Positions 1 to 7,597 of a stretch of DNA of 32,144 nt are shown here, piece by piece (position 1 is the first letter of the stretch; each line of letters opens with the position of its first letter). The stretch lies in assembly GCA_937928015.1 (NCBI GenBank), contig CALFXA010000232.1, forward strand, positions 1-32,144. Reading direction: 5' to 3'. The position numbers were made by a program, and so were the translations under genes. The notes below the pieces were generated by a model. The model saw only the letters and a list, made by a program, of their open reading frames with translations, had not been told where the DNA came from and searched no databases. This DNA comes from an uncultured Anaerolineales bacterium. GTDB lineage: Bacteria; Chloroflexota; Anaerolineae; Anaerolineales; Villigracilaceae.

Positions 1-521
1 TCGGCCGCATGAAGGCCTTCCACGGACACTTCGGCGGCGGCCTGGTGCGTGCCTATACCTACATCGCCATGCACGGTCCCGACGGCTTGAAGGACATCGC
101 CCAATACGCCGTGCTCAACGCCAACTATCTGCTGGCCCGCCTGCGCGACACGTACAAGGTCCCGTTCGACCGCATTTGCATGCACGAGTTCGTGGCCGAG
201 GGGCAGTTCGAAGGTTCGGATGTGCGCGCACTCGACATAGCCAAGCGTCTGATGGATTACGACTTCCACCCGCCGACAAACTATTTCCCGCTCATCGTCC
301 ATGAGGCGTTGATGATCGAGCCGACCGAGACCGAGAACAAGGACACACTGGATGCCTTCGCCGACGCCCTGATCAAGATCGCGGAAGAGGCCAAGTCCCA
401 GCCTGAGTTGCTGCACGAAGCGCCGCACAATAGCCCCTTCGGCCGCATGGACGAGGTCAAGGCCGCCCGCGAGCTGGTCCTATGCTGCTGGCTGCCTGAA
501 GATTACAACGAAAACGCGTAA
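1..521 (+). CDS. gcvPB: Glycine dehydrogenase (decarboxylating) subunit 2, C-terminal part
   Basis: This is the C-terminal part of the P-protein beta chain of the glycine cleavage system, the PLP enzyme that decarboxylates glycine and passes the aminomethyl group to the H-protein. The gene starts before the window; the reading frame is open from base 3. The stretch [11 protein letters not shown], then the Ala/Tyr-rich helix, and the motif [23 protein letters not shown] are characteristic of the GcvPB C-terminal domain. The PLP lysine would lie upstream, outside the window. The stop at 519-521 is followed by a strong hairpin terminator, so this is the last gene of its operon. The split form (separate PA and PB chains) is inferred from the close match to PB-type C-termini. 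Confidence 0.9.
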   Translation, partial: GRMKAFHGHFGGGLVRAYTYIAMHGPDGLKDIAQYAVLNANYLLARLRDTYKVPFDRICMHEFVAEGQFEGSDVRALDIAKRLMDYDFHPPTNYFPLIVHEALMIEPTETENKDTLDAFADALIKIAEEAKSQPELLHEAPHNSPFGRMDEVKAARELVLCCWLPEDYNENA

Positions 522-553
522 GCGAAGAACTACCTAAAGAGGCAGAAACAAAA

Positions 554-586
554 AAAGACCTCCGAGCTTTTTGCTCGGAGGTCTTT
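554..586. terminator. Bidirectional intrinsic terminator
   Basis: A perfect 14-bp stem (554-567 with 573-586) has a five-T loop, an A-run on the left and a T-run on the right. It lies between the convergent gcvPB and lipoprotein genes and can end transcription from both sides. Confidence 0.9.
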
Positions 587-595
587 GATATCAGA

Positions 596-1954
596 TTATT
601 TTGGCGTCCAGAAGTTGATATTGGTCATCTCACAGCGTGTTCCATAACCACCATTCCCGCCCGAAAGAACCGATAGAGCAATTTTTCCCATCGTATCCAG
701 GTCTGAAGGAAGGACAAAATGAACAAACGTGTCATTGATAAACAGGTACAGATTGCCATTCCAGACAGCCGCGGCGAAATCCGCTTCGGCGGGTTTAGGG
801 ATCATCGGAAATCTCTCACTGTCGCTTGCAAGCCCCACCCGTTTGGCAGTACTTTCCGTACCTTTGGCAAGCACAACATTTGCCTGGTCAAGGAAGACTG
901 CATAGTGGCTTCCGTCCTCCTTGATACCAAAACCGATGCCACATCCCGAGATATCGGGCGTCGAAGTATATGATTCCCATTTGAAGTGCGCGCTAAAAAC
1001 GAAGTTCTGATATTCTCCATTTGCTTCATCAGCAAAACCCCACTTGTAATACCAACCCTTCTGCGCAAGAACCTTCTTGAAATCTGCAATGGAAACCGTT
1101 TCTCCATCCTGGGTATCGATATAGCCTTTTTCTTTGAATTTCTCCAACACAGATTGAAAATCCACTGTTGCACGGGCAGTTGGCGCGGGTTTGGTCCACA
1201 GAAGAATATTGGACATCTCGCAGCGAGTCCCATAATCGGCATTGGAACCCGAAAGGACGGTAAACGCCAGTTTTCCAGATGAGACCTGGTCGGCCGACAA
1301 AGTATAGGAAGTGATTACCCCATCCACCGACACATACGCTGCTTGACCCTTCACCATCAGGGCAAAGTCGTGCTCGGTGGGAGTTCCCGCCGCGGGGCCA
1401 GCAGGGCCACTCGTCCTTCCCACCAAATAGGACCTTATACCGCGCTTCAAAGTGAACAGGATACGACCCTTGTCCAAAAAGACCAGGTAATTATCGTCAT
1501 TATCCTGAACACCAAAGGCGATCCCACATCCCGAAAGACTTTCAGACTCAGTGGACGATTCCCATTTCATGTGAGCACGAAGCAGGAAGGTATCGGGAAG
1601 AGTCTCACCCGTATCAAAAAGATCACCCCAGAATCCACGTTTGGCAAGTTCCATCTTGAAATCGGGCAGAGATTTAATGATGCCCTCAGTAGAATCCAAG
1701 ATGCCCTGATCCTGGAACTCTCTCAATGTGGTTTGAAGGTCCTCGGCCTGTTGGGTGGCTGTTGCATTAGGCGTGGCGGTGGGAGTGAAGGCCGGGGTCG
1801 CGGTGGGAAGAGATGTCGGCGTATCAGTCGGAAGCGGCGTCTCTGTTGGCGGCTGTGGGGTGGGAGTGGCAGCGGGTGCCCCCATGGAACAGGCAGAAAG
1901 GATCACAACCAGAGTCAAAAAGGTCACGATCTTGAAGGCATTGAGCTTGTACAT
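596..1954 (-). CDS. Lipoprotein with two tandem copies of a beta-rich domain
   Basis: A predicted secreted lipoprotein of 452 residues. The start at 1954 is chosen because it has an AGGAGG site 6 bases upstream and begins a proper signal peptide (MYKLNAFKIV..., lipobox LSAC, Cys22); the frame stays open further upstream but without these signals. After the cysteine comes a Thr/Pro-rich linker (about 24-67), then two homologous domains of about 185 residues (about 70-260 and 265-452). Each has an N-terminal helical segment, a SGCGI-FG motif, an (Y/H)-(L/A)-VFLD motif and the ending LSG-N--YGTRCEM. The fold is not recognised for certain; a concanavalin-like beta sandwich that binds a surface ligand is a guess. 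The gene lies downstream of a single-domain paralog, on the same strand, and probably arose from it by duplication. Confidence 0.85.
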   Translation of the reverse strand: MYKLNAFKIVTFLTLVVILSACSMGAPAATPTPQPPTETPLPTDTPTSLPTATPAFTPTATPNATATQQAEDLQTTLREFQDQGILDSTEGIIKSLPDFKMELAKRGFWGDLFDTGETLPDTFLLRAHMKWESSTESESLSGCGIAFGVQDNDDNYLVFLDKGRILFTLKRGIRSYLVGRTSGPAGPAAGTPTEHDFALMVKGQAAYVSVDGVITSYTLSADQVSSGKLAFTVLSGSNADYGTRCEMSNILLWTKPAPTARATVDFQSVLEKFKEKGYIDTQDGETVSIADFKKVLAQKGWYYKWGFADEANGEYQNFVFSAHFKWESYTSTPDISGCGIGFGIKEDGSHYAVFLDQANVVLAKGTESTAKRVGLASDSERFPMIPKPAEADFAAAVWNGNLYLFINDTFVHFVLPSDLDTMGKIALSVLSGGNGGYGTRCEMTNINFWTPK

Positions 1955-2027
1955 GTTTCCTCCTGAAAAATGAATAGAGGTTATTTTTTCGCCTGCTTTG
2001 GCTAAAAACATCTGAGCCATAAACAGG

Positions 2028-2057
2028 ACTCCCCGCAGATATGGCATCACGGGGAGT
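2028..2057 (-). terminator. Possible weak hairpin between the two lipoprotein genes
   Basis: An 8-bp inverted repeat (2028-2035 ACTCCCCG, 2050-2057 CGGGGAGT) with a 14-base loop lies 50 bases past the stop of the upstream lipoprotein gene. It lacks a clear T-run, so it may only weaken read-through or protect the mRNA end. Confidence 0.35.
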
Positions 2058-2106
2058 TGTTTGCTTTTCAGGTCTGGCTTTTCCAACCGCCCCCTGGAAA
2101 TTCGCT

Positions 2107-2868
2107 TTATTTAGCGACCCAGAGCATGGAATCGGTCATCTCACAGCGGGTACCGTAGTCCTTGTTCGTGCCAGAGAGAACGGACAGGGCGAAGGTACCG
2201 TTGGAGGTCTGATCGGCAGACAGGGTGTATTTGGTGATGTCACCATCCACAGAGACGTAGGCAACCTGGTTGCTCACCACCACGATCAGATCCGCTTCGG
2301 CGGGGTTGCCATAGTTGAGGCGTCCCGATCCGCTGGTCTTGCCTACGTTATAGACACGCGAACCGCGGCCCATCAAGAACAGGATCCGCCCCTTGTCGAT
2401 GAAGATGGCGTAGTGGTCATTGTTATCCTGCAGGCCAAAGACAATTCCACACCCAGAAACCTCGGGGGTGTTGCTGGCCGCCGACCAGGCAATGTGACTC
2501 TTGAATACGAAATCATTCGTCACATCATCCTGAGGCCACCATTGATACCAACCCAACTGGGCCCAGGATTCCTGGAAATCATCCACTTCGGTGATCTTGC
2601 CCTCTGTATCTCCGATGTAACCGTTGCTCGCATAATCTTGCAGGATCGAATTGAAATCCTCGATCCGCTGGGTGGCGGCCACGTTCGGGGTGGCGGTCGG
2701 AAGCGGAGTATTGGTCGGCTTGGGCGTGTTGGTGGCGGTCGCTTCTGGGGTGTTGGTGGCAGGCACAGGCGTGGCCGTGGGGGTGGGCGCCGCACTGGCG
2801 CTGCAAGCCATCGAAACGAAGGCCAGAACCAGGATGGCCGACAAAATGGGGGAAATACGTTTTTGCAT
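2107..2868 (-). CDS. Lipoprotein with a single copy of the same domain
   Basis: A predicted lipoprotein of 253 residues. The signal peptide MQKRISPILSAILVLAFV is followed by the lipobox SMAC (Cys22), a Thr/Pro/Ala linker to about residue 64, and one copy of the domain found twice in the neighbouring gene (596-1954). Shared motifs are SGCGIVFG, HYAIFIDKGRILF, VSVDG-IT-YTLSADQ and LSGTNKDYGTRCEM. The ribosome site AGGAGG lies 7 bases before the ATG. The two invariant cysteines, one in SGCG and one in TRCEM, could form a disulfide. Function unknown; the anchored, exported domain suggests a cell-surface role such as ligand binding. A promoter is visible upstream (2897-2925). Confidence 0.85.
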   Translation of the reverse strand: MQKRISPILSAILVLAFVSMACSASAAPTPTATPVPATNTPEATATNTPKPTNTPLPTATPNVAATQRIEDFNSILQDYASNGYIGDTEGKITEVDDFQESWAQLGWYQWWPQDDVTNDFVFKSHIAWSAASNTPEVSGCGIVFGLQDNNDHYAIFIDKGRILFLMGRGSRVYNVGKTSGSGRLNYGNPAEADLIVVVSNQVAYVSVDGDITKYTLSADQTSNGTFALSVLSGTNKDYGTRCEMTDSMLWVAK

Positions 2869-2896
2869 CTAGTCCTCCTAGCGCTGATATGGTTTC

Positions 2897-2925
2897 ATCT
2901 TACGCCCCTACAAAAGTTTTGTCAC
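2897..2925 (-). promoter_or_regulatory. Promoter of the lipoprotein pair
   Basis: On the minus strand, a -35-like GTGACA (2920-2925) and a -10-like TAAGAT (2897-2902) are separated by 17 bases, about 30 bases before the lipoprotein start codon. Confidence 0.5.
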
Positions 2926-2986
2926 TTTTTTTGCGTCACGAAATCCACGGGATTAAAGTAATCTTGTCAGGCTACAATAGGGGAAT

Positions 2987-4147
2987 ATGAAAATTCTTAC
3001 TGTTGACATCGGCACGGGCACGCAGGATATTTTCCTTTACAACTCCGAACTGGACGTGGAGAACGGCTTCAAACTGGTGCTGCCTTCGCCCACCATGATG
3101 ATTCATCGCCGCGTCAAACGGACTCTCCAGATGCGGACCCCCATCCTGCTGACAGGCCATTTGATGGGCGGCGGCCCCTCGGCCTGGGCCATCGAAGAGG
3201 CCGCGCGGACGGGCATCCCCGTGTACATGACGCCCGAGGCGGCGGCCACGCTCAACGACGAGCTGGACAAGGTGCGGGCGCTGGGGATTCACATTGTCTC
3301 CGAAGAAGAAAGCCAAAAGATCAAGGCACAAAAAATTGTGCTGAAGGATTTTGACTTTGATCTGATTGCACGGACCTTTACAGAGTACGGCGTTTCCCTG
3401 GACGATTTATCTGCGGTGGCGGTGGCGGTCTTCGACCACGGCAATGCGCCCGCGGGAGTGTCCGACCGACAGTTCCGCTTCGATTATCTGGATGAACGCA
3501 TCCGCGCGAAGAATTCCCTCTCCGCCTTCATCTTTCCCTCCACAGAAATTCCTCCCATCATGACCCGCCTGCAAGCCGTGGCGGACTCGGCCCCGAACCT
3601 GCCCTGTCCCCTGCTGGTGATGGACACGGCGCCCGCCGCCGTGCTGGGCGCAACCCTTGACCCCGTCGTGGCGAAGCGCGAACATCAACTCATCGTCAAC
3701 GTGGGCAATTTCCATACCATCGCTTTTCGTCTGCGGAGCGGACGGATCGAGGGCGTGTTCGAGCATCACACGGGCGAGATCGACCTGCCGAAACTGGAAG
3801 GACTGCTGCACAAACTGGCGGACGGCTCGCTAAAGCATCAGGATGTCTTCGACGATATGGGGCACGGCGCGTTGGTGTATGCGGATGAGCCGTTCGAGTT
3901 TGGTCAGGATGAATTCGACGTGGTCGTGACAGGGCCGAGACGTTCGATGTTTGCCCTCACCCCCGCCCTCTCCCATAGGGAGAGGGGGATGCTGCGTCCT
4001 TATTTCTCTGCGCCGTTCGGCGATATGATGATCGCGGGCTGTTTCGGGCTGCTGGCAGCTACAGCGGAGGCCATGCCCGATTTGGCGGAACCCATCCACC
4101 GGTCCATGCGGGGCGGGCGCGGAATCGCTCCCTGGGACGTCGCATAA
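2987..4147 (+). CDS. DUF1786 family protein (ASKHA-like)
   Basis: A 386-residue member of the DUF1786 family, sometimes named pyruvate formate-lyase activating enzyme-related. The N-terminus MKILTVDIGTGTQDIFLYN is a phosphate-1 loop of the actin/sugar-kinase type, and a second such loop may be VNVGNFHTIAF (about residue 238). VFDHGNAP and GDMMIAGCFGLL near the end are further marks of the family. The molecular function is not established. A TACAAT box (2973-2978) ends 8 bases before the ATG, so the transcript may be leaderless. An insertion of about 12 residues around residues 323-335 (FALTPALSHRERG) is encoded by a palindromic repeat and is foreign to the family. The VOC gene follows 11 bases after the stop, so the two are likely cotranscribed. 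Confidence 0.8.
   Translation: MKILTVDIGTGTQDIFLYNSELDVENGFKLVLPSPTMMIHRRVKRTLQMRTPILLTGHLMGGGPSAWAIEEAARTGIPVYMTPEAAATLNDELDKVRALGIHIVSEEESQKIKAQKIVLKDFDFDLIARTFTEYGVSLDDLSAVAVAVFDHGNAPAGVSDRQFRFDYLDERIRAKNSLSAFIFPSTEIPPIMTRLQAVADSAPNLPCPLLVMDTAPAAVLGATLDPVVAKREHQLIVNVGNFHTIAFRLRSGRIEGVFEHHTGEIDLPKLEGLLHKLADGSLKHQDVFDDMGHGALVYADEPFEFGQDEFDVVVTGPRRSMFALTPALSHRERGMLRPYFSAPFGDMMIAGCFGLLAATAEAMPDLAEPIHRSMRGGRGIAPWDVA
3954..3990. repeat. REP-like palindromic repeat inserted in frame in the DUF1786 gene
   Basis: The core is a 9-bp inverted repeat, CCCTCTCCC (3966-3974) and GGGAGAGGG (3978-3986), with a 3-base loop, preceded by CCCTCACCCCCG. This pattern is a known type of dispersed intergenic palindrome in many bacterial genomes; here it lies in a coding frame and is translated as LTPALSHRERG without breaking it. 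Confidence 0.75.
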
Positions 4148-4158
4148 AAGGAGTCGCT

Positions 4159-4584
4159 ATGAATCAACATCTGCATCTCGTCACTCTGGGCGTGCGGGAC
4201 CTGGCCGCCTCGCGCCAGTTTTACGCCGAGACGTTGGGCTGGCAGCCCGCCGCCGCCAGTTCGGACGACGTGGTCTTCTTCCAGGCGGGCGGCGCGGTGT
4301 TGGGATTGTATCCGCGCGAGAAGCTGGCCGAGGATGCGCTGGTTTCGGCGGAAGGCGGCGGATTCGCGGGGCTGACGCTGGCGTATAACGCCCGCAGCGA
4401 GGCCGAGGTGGACGAGATCATCGCAACGCTCAAGGCCAGGGGCGTGCGCATCCTCAAAGAGCCGCAGAAGGTCTTCTGGGGCGGGTATAGTTCCTACTTC
4501 GCCGATCCCGATGGCTTCGCCTGGGAGGTGGCGTATAACTCGTTCTTCGAGTTCGATGAAGATGGAAATTTGAAGCTGGGTTAA
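4159..4584 (+). CDS. VOC (glyoxalase/bleomycin resistance) family protein
   Basis: A 141-residue protein made of two beta-alpha-beta-beta-beta halves typical of the vicinal oxygen chelate fold. The first half begins HLVTLGVRDLAASRQFYAETLGW; the second ends YFADPDGFAWEVAYN, whose Glu is a usual metal ligand. The substrate cannot be read from the sequence; members include glyoxalases, dioxygenases and drug- or fosfomycin-resistance proteins. AAGGAG lies 6 bases before the ATG. The gene follows the DUF1786 gene by 11 bases, so the pair is probably one operon, though no shared pathway is evident. Confidence 0.85.
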   Translation: MNQHLHLVTLGVRDLAASRQFYAETLGWQPAAASSDDVVFFQAGGAVLGLYPREKLAEDALVSAEGGGFAGLTLAYNARSEAEVDEIIATLKARGVRILKEPQKVFWGGYSSYFADPDGFAWEVAYNSFFEFDEDGNLKLG

Positions 4585-4657
4585 GTCATGTTCAAGGCGT
4601 GACGATTCGCGGGCAAATTGACGCAGAAGATAAATACTCAGTTCCGTGCGGGATCGC

Positions 4658-4663
4658 TATAAT
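4658..4663 (+). promoter_or_regulatory. -10 box upstream of glmS
   Basis: A perfect TATAAT lies 64 bases before the glmS start. No good -35 box is found 16-18 bases further upstream; TTGACG at 4618 is too far away (34 bases). Confidence 0.45.
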
Positions 4664-4726
4664 CGTAGAGTAAATCCAATCTTGCAGGGGCGGGTTTCCC
4701 ACCCCACCATCAGGAGATAATCATTC

Positions 4727-6553
4727 ATGTGCGGAATTTTCGGCTATGTGACGGACAAGGAAGAGGCCCTCGGCCCGATCCTGATCGCGGCGGCGGAGCG
4801 ATTAACCTATCGCGGCTATGACTCGGTCGGCGCGGCGACGATCCATCACGGCAAGATCGACCTGCGCAAGGACACGGGCAAGGTGGGCGAAGTGGCAGCC
4901 AAATACAACATCGCCGAGATGCGCGGACAGCGCGGCATCACCCAGTTGCGTTGGGCCACCTTCGGCGAGCCGTCGCAGGTCAACAGTCAGCCGCACCTCG
5001 ACTCAGACGGCGACATGGTCGGCGCGCATAATGGCAACGTGGTCAACAACGTGGAATTGCGCGAGCAATTCATGGCCGAAGGCATGACCGTCCGCTCGCA
5101 GAACGACGGCGAGACCTGTGTCCACGCGGTGGAACGCTACATCAACAAGGGCTACCAGTTCATCGACGCCATCCGCCTGGCCTACGGCGACCTGCAGGGC
5201 GATTACACCTTCGTCATCGGGCGCGCGGATGACGACAAGCTCTACGCCTTCAAGAAAGGTTCGGGCATGGTGGTCGGCTTGGGTGAGGGCTTCACCTGCG
5301 TCTCCTCGGACCTGCCGTCGATTTTGCCGCTGACCCGCAGCGTGATCCGCCCACAGGACGGGGAGATCGTCACCTTGTGGGCAGACAGGGTCGAGGTCCG
5401 CTCGGTGAAGGACGGACATCTGATCGACCGCCAGCCTGAACTCGTCACCGAAACGATGGACGCCGTCCAGAAGGGCGGATATCCGCACTTCATGCTCAAG
5501 GAGATTCACGAGCAGGCCCAGGTGGCGCGCGAGCTGCTGCACCTGCTGGATGGCAGCCCCGACGTCGCGCCGCTGGTCGAAAAAATGAAGAAGGCCCGCC
5601 ACCTGTACCTGATCGGCTGCGGGACGAGTTATCACGCTGCATCGGTGGGAGCGGTGTACTTCGCCCAATTGGCGGGACGCGCCGCCATCCCCGTGCTGGC
5701 CCCGCAGTTCATCGCGCAGTACGCGCCCGCCGTCGGCCACGAGGACGTGGGCATCTTCGTCAGCCAGTCGGGCGAGACCAAGGACGTGCTCAACGCGCTG
5801 GAGGCGGCCGAGAAACGCGGCATGGCCTGCTTCGGCCTGGCCAACGTGGTCGGCTCGACCCTCACCAAGGCGACCTCCTTCTGCCTGCCGCTGTGCTGCG
5901 GCTACGAGATCAGCGTGCCCGCCACCAAGACTTTTACCAATCAAGTCGTGACCTTCCTGTACCTGGCTTACCGTCTGGCTGGCGAGGGCCCTTCGACTTC
6001 GCTCGACGATCACTCGCTTCGCTCAGGGCGGCGTGTACTCGACAGCATCCCCGACCTGATGGACCAGACCCTCGACATGGTCGGCCCGCAGATCGAAGCC
6101 ATCGCCAAAGACATCAACTCATGGAACGATATGTACTGCCTGGGCTACGGCGCCACCTATCCCATCGCGCTGGAAGGCGCGCTCAAGCTCAAGGAGATCA
6201 CCTACGCCCATTGCGAAGGGATGCTCTCGACCGAGTTCAAGCATGGACCGCTCTCGGCGGTCAGCCAGGGGTATCCCATCCTCTTTGCGGCGGGACCCGA
6301 GGATGTACCGCTCATCATCAGCGGCATCAACGAGGTCAAGGTGCGCGGCGCGCGGACCATCGTCATCGCCCAGGAGGACCCCCGCCTGCGCGCCAACGGC
6401 GACGACCTGGTGGCCCTGCCGCCCGCAGACCCACAGGTCAACGCGCTGCTGGCCGTGCTGCCGCTGCAATTGTTGTCGTATCACATGAGCGTCCTGCGCG
6501 GCTTCGACCCCGACTTCCCACGGAATTTGTCCAAGACGCTGACGGTGGATTAG
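4727..6553 (+). CDS. glmS: Glutamine--fructose-6-phosphate aminotransferase
   Basis: GlmS makes glucosamine-6-phosphate from fructose-6-phosphate and glutamine, the first step to UDP-GlcNAc and cell wall sugars. The 608 residues match the usual length. The N-terminal glutaminase domain starts MCGIFGYV, with the catalytic Cys2 exposed after Met removal. Two SIS domains follow: GCGTSYHAA (about 296) and SQSGETKD in the first, and YPIALEGALKLKEITYAHCEG in the second. It ends PRNLSKTLTVD, close to the GlmS signature. Some glutaminase residues differ: WATFGEP replaces the usual WATHG-P, and NSQPH replaces NAHPH, so it may be a divergent paralog. A repeat-derived insertion (SLDDHSLRSG) sits between the SIS domains. 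AGGAG precedes the ATG and a strong terminator follows. Confidence 0.85.
   Translation: MCGIFGYVTDKEEALGPILIAAAERLTYRGYDSVGAATIHHGKIDLRKDTGKVGEVAAKYNIAEMRGQRGITQLRWATFGEPSQVNSQPHLDSDGDMVGAHNGNVVNNVELREQFMAEGMTVRSQNDGETCVHAVERYINKGYQFIDAIRLAYGDLQGDYTFVIGRADDDKLYAFKKGSGMVVGLGEGFTCVSSDLPSILPLTRSVIRPQDGEIVTLWADRVEVRSVKDGHLIDRQPELVTETMDAVQKGGYPHFMLKEIHEQAQVARELLHLLDGSPDVAPLVEKMKKARHLYLIGCGTSYHAASVGAVYFAQLAGRAAIPVLAPQFIAQYAPAVGHEDVGIFVSQSGETKDVLNALEAAEKRGMACFGLANVVGSTLTKATSFCLPLCCGYEISVPATKTFTNQVVTFLYLAYRLAGEGPSTSLDDHSLRSGRRVLDSIPDLMDQTLDMVGPQIEAIAKDINSWNDMYCLGYGATYPIALEGALKLKEITYAHCEGMLSTEFKHGPLSAVSQGYPILFAAGPEDVPLIISGINEVKVRGARTIVIAQEDPRLRANGDDLVALPPADPQVNALLAVLPLQLLSYHMSVLRGFDPDFPRNLSKTLTVD
5988..6031. 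repeat. Short dispersed-type repeat inserted in frame in glmS
   Basis: A 42-base segment bounded by GCCCT (5988-5992) and AGGGC (6025-6029) contains CTTCGACTTCGCTC and CTTCGCTCAGGGCGG. It encodes about 14 residues (GPSTSLDDHSLRSG) in the linker between the two SIS domains. A related segment lies in the alpha-glucosidase gene in the opposite orientation. Confidence 0.65.
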
Positions 6554-6561
6554 GACGAATT

Positions 6562-6598
6562 AGACTTCGGAAGTCTGTGAGACTTCCGAAGTCTTTTT
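6562..6598 (+). terminator. Intrinsic terminator of glmS
   Basis: A perfect 15-bp stem (6562-6576 and 6580-6594) with a GTG loop is followed by five T residues. Each arm is itself nearly palindromic (AGACTTC-GAAGTCT). Confidence 0.92.
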
Positions 6599-6648
6599 AA
6601 TTCCCCTTCTTGAGGCTCTTAACCCAAGGATTACGGACCTTTAAAACC

Positions 6649-6690
6649 TTGTTAATGCTGATCCCTGATAATACATAAATACTTGTCTAT
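6649..6690 (+). promoter_or_regulatory. Promoter of arsC with a possible operator half-site
   Basis: TTGTTA (6649-6654) and TACATA (6672-6677) are 17 bases apart. TTGTCTAT (6683-6690), overlapping the likely transcription start, equals one half of the ATAGAC-N4-GTCTAT operator found at 11353 and 11951; the other half is degraded here. Confidence 0.35.
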
Positions 6691-6700
6691 GGATGGAAAC

Positions 6701-7126
6701 ATGAGCAAACAAAAGATTCTCTTTCTCTGCACGGGAAATTCGGCGCGCAGCCAGATGGCGGAGGCCTTTATCCGCAAGTACGCGGACGACCGCTTCGAAG
6801 CTTACAGCGCGGGCTTGGAACCCAAGGGCCTGAACCCCTTGACCGTCAAAGTCATGGAGGAAGTCGGGATCGACCTCTCGGGTCAGACCTCGAAAAGCGT
6901 GGAAGTGTACCTTGGAAAAACGCTGTTCCAATACCTGGTCACCGTCTGCGACGATGCAGACAAGAACTGTCCCACCGTTTGGCCTGGCGTCAGCACCCGC
7001 CTGCACTGGTCGTTCCAGGATCCAGCCGCGGTCGAGGGCACGGAAGCGGAGAAACTGGCCAAATTCCGCGAGGTACGTGACCTGATCGAGCAGAAAATCC
7101 AGAGTTGGCTGGCCGAACAAGCGTGA
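6701..7126 (+). CDS. arsC: Arsenate reductase, thioredoxin-coupled (LMW phosphatase type)
   Basis: A cytoplasmic enzyme that reduces arsenate to arsenite. The 141 residues have the low-molecular-weight phosphatase fold. The P-loop is C10-TGNSA-R16 (CX5R), and two more cysteines, Cys83 in TVCDDAD and Cys90 in NCP, complete the Cys10/82/89-type triad of the Bacillus and Staphylococcus enzymes. HWSFQDPA is the usual general-acid loop. The start at 6701 is chosen because GGATGG lies just upstream and [13 protein letters not shown] fits the family; TTG at 6683 and ATG at 6689 are in frame but would add a non-homologous tail. It has its own promoter and terminator and opens the arsenic island. The CxxC protein at 8656, or a housekeeping thioredoxin, could regenerate it. 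Confidence 0.92.
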   Translation: MSKQKILFLCTGNSARSQMAEAFIRKYADDRFEAYSAGLEPKGLNPLTVKVMEEVGIDLSGQTSKSVEVYLGKTLFQYLVTVCDDADKNCPTVWPGVSTRLHWSFQDPAAVEGTEAEKLAKFREVRDLIEQKIQSWLAEQA

Positions 7127-7145
7127 GCTTTGTCATGGTCTTTTG

Positions 7146-7178
7146 AGGATGCAGGTCATTCCCCTGCATCCTTTTTTT
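7146..7178 (+). terminator. Intrinsic terminator of arsC
   Basis: A 10-bp stem, AGGATGCAGG (7146-7155) and CCTGCATCCT (7163-7172), is followed by a run of seven T residues. Confidence 0.92.
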
Positions 7179-7181
7179 GCT

Positions 7182-7205
7182 TATACTATATTCATAATTT
7201 TGAAT
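7182..7205 (+). promoter_or_regulatory. arsR1 promoter and likely operator
   Basis: A -10-like TATACT (7182-7187) is followed by the inverted repeat ATTCA-N6-TGAAT (7190-7205), just before the arsR1 start. Placement near the transcription start is typical of ArsR-family self-repression. No clear -35 box is visible. Confidence 0.5.
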
Positions 7206-7217
7206 GTAGGTTTACCC

Positions 7218-7592
7218 ATGAATCCTTACGAAGTACAAAGTGAATTTCTCAAAGCCTTTGCCCACCCCACGCGGCTTGCCATTCTGGACATCCTGAAAGA
7301 CGGGGAACAATGCGTCTGTCACATGGAAGCCACCCTGAGCCTGCGGCAGGCGTACATCTCACAGCAATTGATGCCCTTGAAGAACGCAGGCCTGGTCGAA
7401 TCGCGGCGCGACGGCTTGAACCTGTACTACCGCGTGGTCAAGCCAGAAATCTTCGACGTGCTGGCCGCCCTGCAGGCCGTCGCAGGCGTTCGTCCCACCC
7501 TTCCCCAACACCGCCATGCGAACAACGTATGTCCCTGCCCGAAGTGCAGCGCCCAGGCGGAAACGACCCTGATCCAGATTGAGGCCCTATAA
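7218..7592 (+). CDS. arsR: ArsR/SmtB-family repressor (ArsR1)
   Basis: A 124-residue winged-helix repressor that would release DNA on binding As(III) or another thiophilic metal. MNPYEVQSEFLKAFAHPTRLAILDIL is the usual ArsR opening; the recognition helix is around AYISQQLMPLKNAGLV. Likely sensor cysteines are Cys32 and Cys34 (EQCVCHME), where E. coli ArsR has its CVC site. A C-terminal cluster, Cys105, Cys107 and Cys110 (VCPCPKC), offers more ligands. The ATG at 7218 is chosen because the domain starts there; the frame is open upstream to 7143 but crosses the arsC terminator and the operator. The permease gene begins 5 bases after the stop, so this heads an operon reaching to ACR3. Confidence 0.92.
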   Translation: MNPYEVQSEFLKAFAHPTRLAILDILKDGEQCVCHMEATLSLRQAYISQQLMPLKNAGLVESRRDGLNLYYRVVKPEIFDVLAALQAVAGVRPTLPQHRHANNVCPCPKCSAQAETTLIQIEAL

Positions 7593-7597
7593 AAGAA

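Noticed and set aside
1343..1966. Plus-strand frame of 207 codons opposite the double-domain lipoprotein
   Set aside because: It gives an Arg/Gly/Ser-rich product from the antisense of the Thr/Pro linker; the minus-strand gene has a signal peptide and ribosome site.
1955..2086. N-terminal extension of the double-domain lipoprotein
   Set aside because: It would bury the signal peptide 44 residues inside the protein; AGGAGG precedes the inner start.
4618..4663. TTGACG at 4618 as -35 partner of TATAAT at 4658
   Set aside because: The spacing is 34 bases, twice the usual distance.
5003..6013. Minus-strand frame of 336 codons opposite glmS
   Set aside because: It is antisense to a well-supported gene and its translation is a low-complexity His/Arg/Val-rich product.
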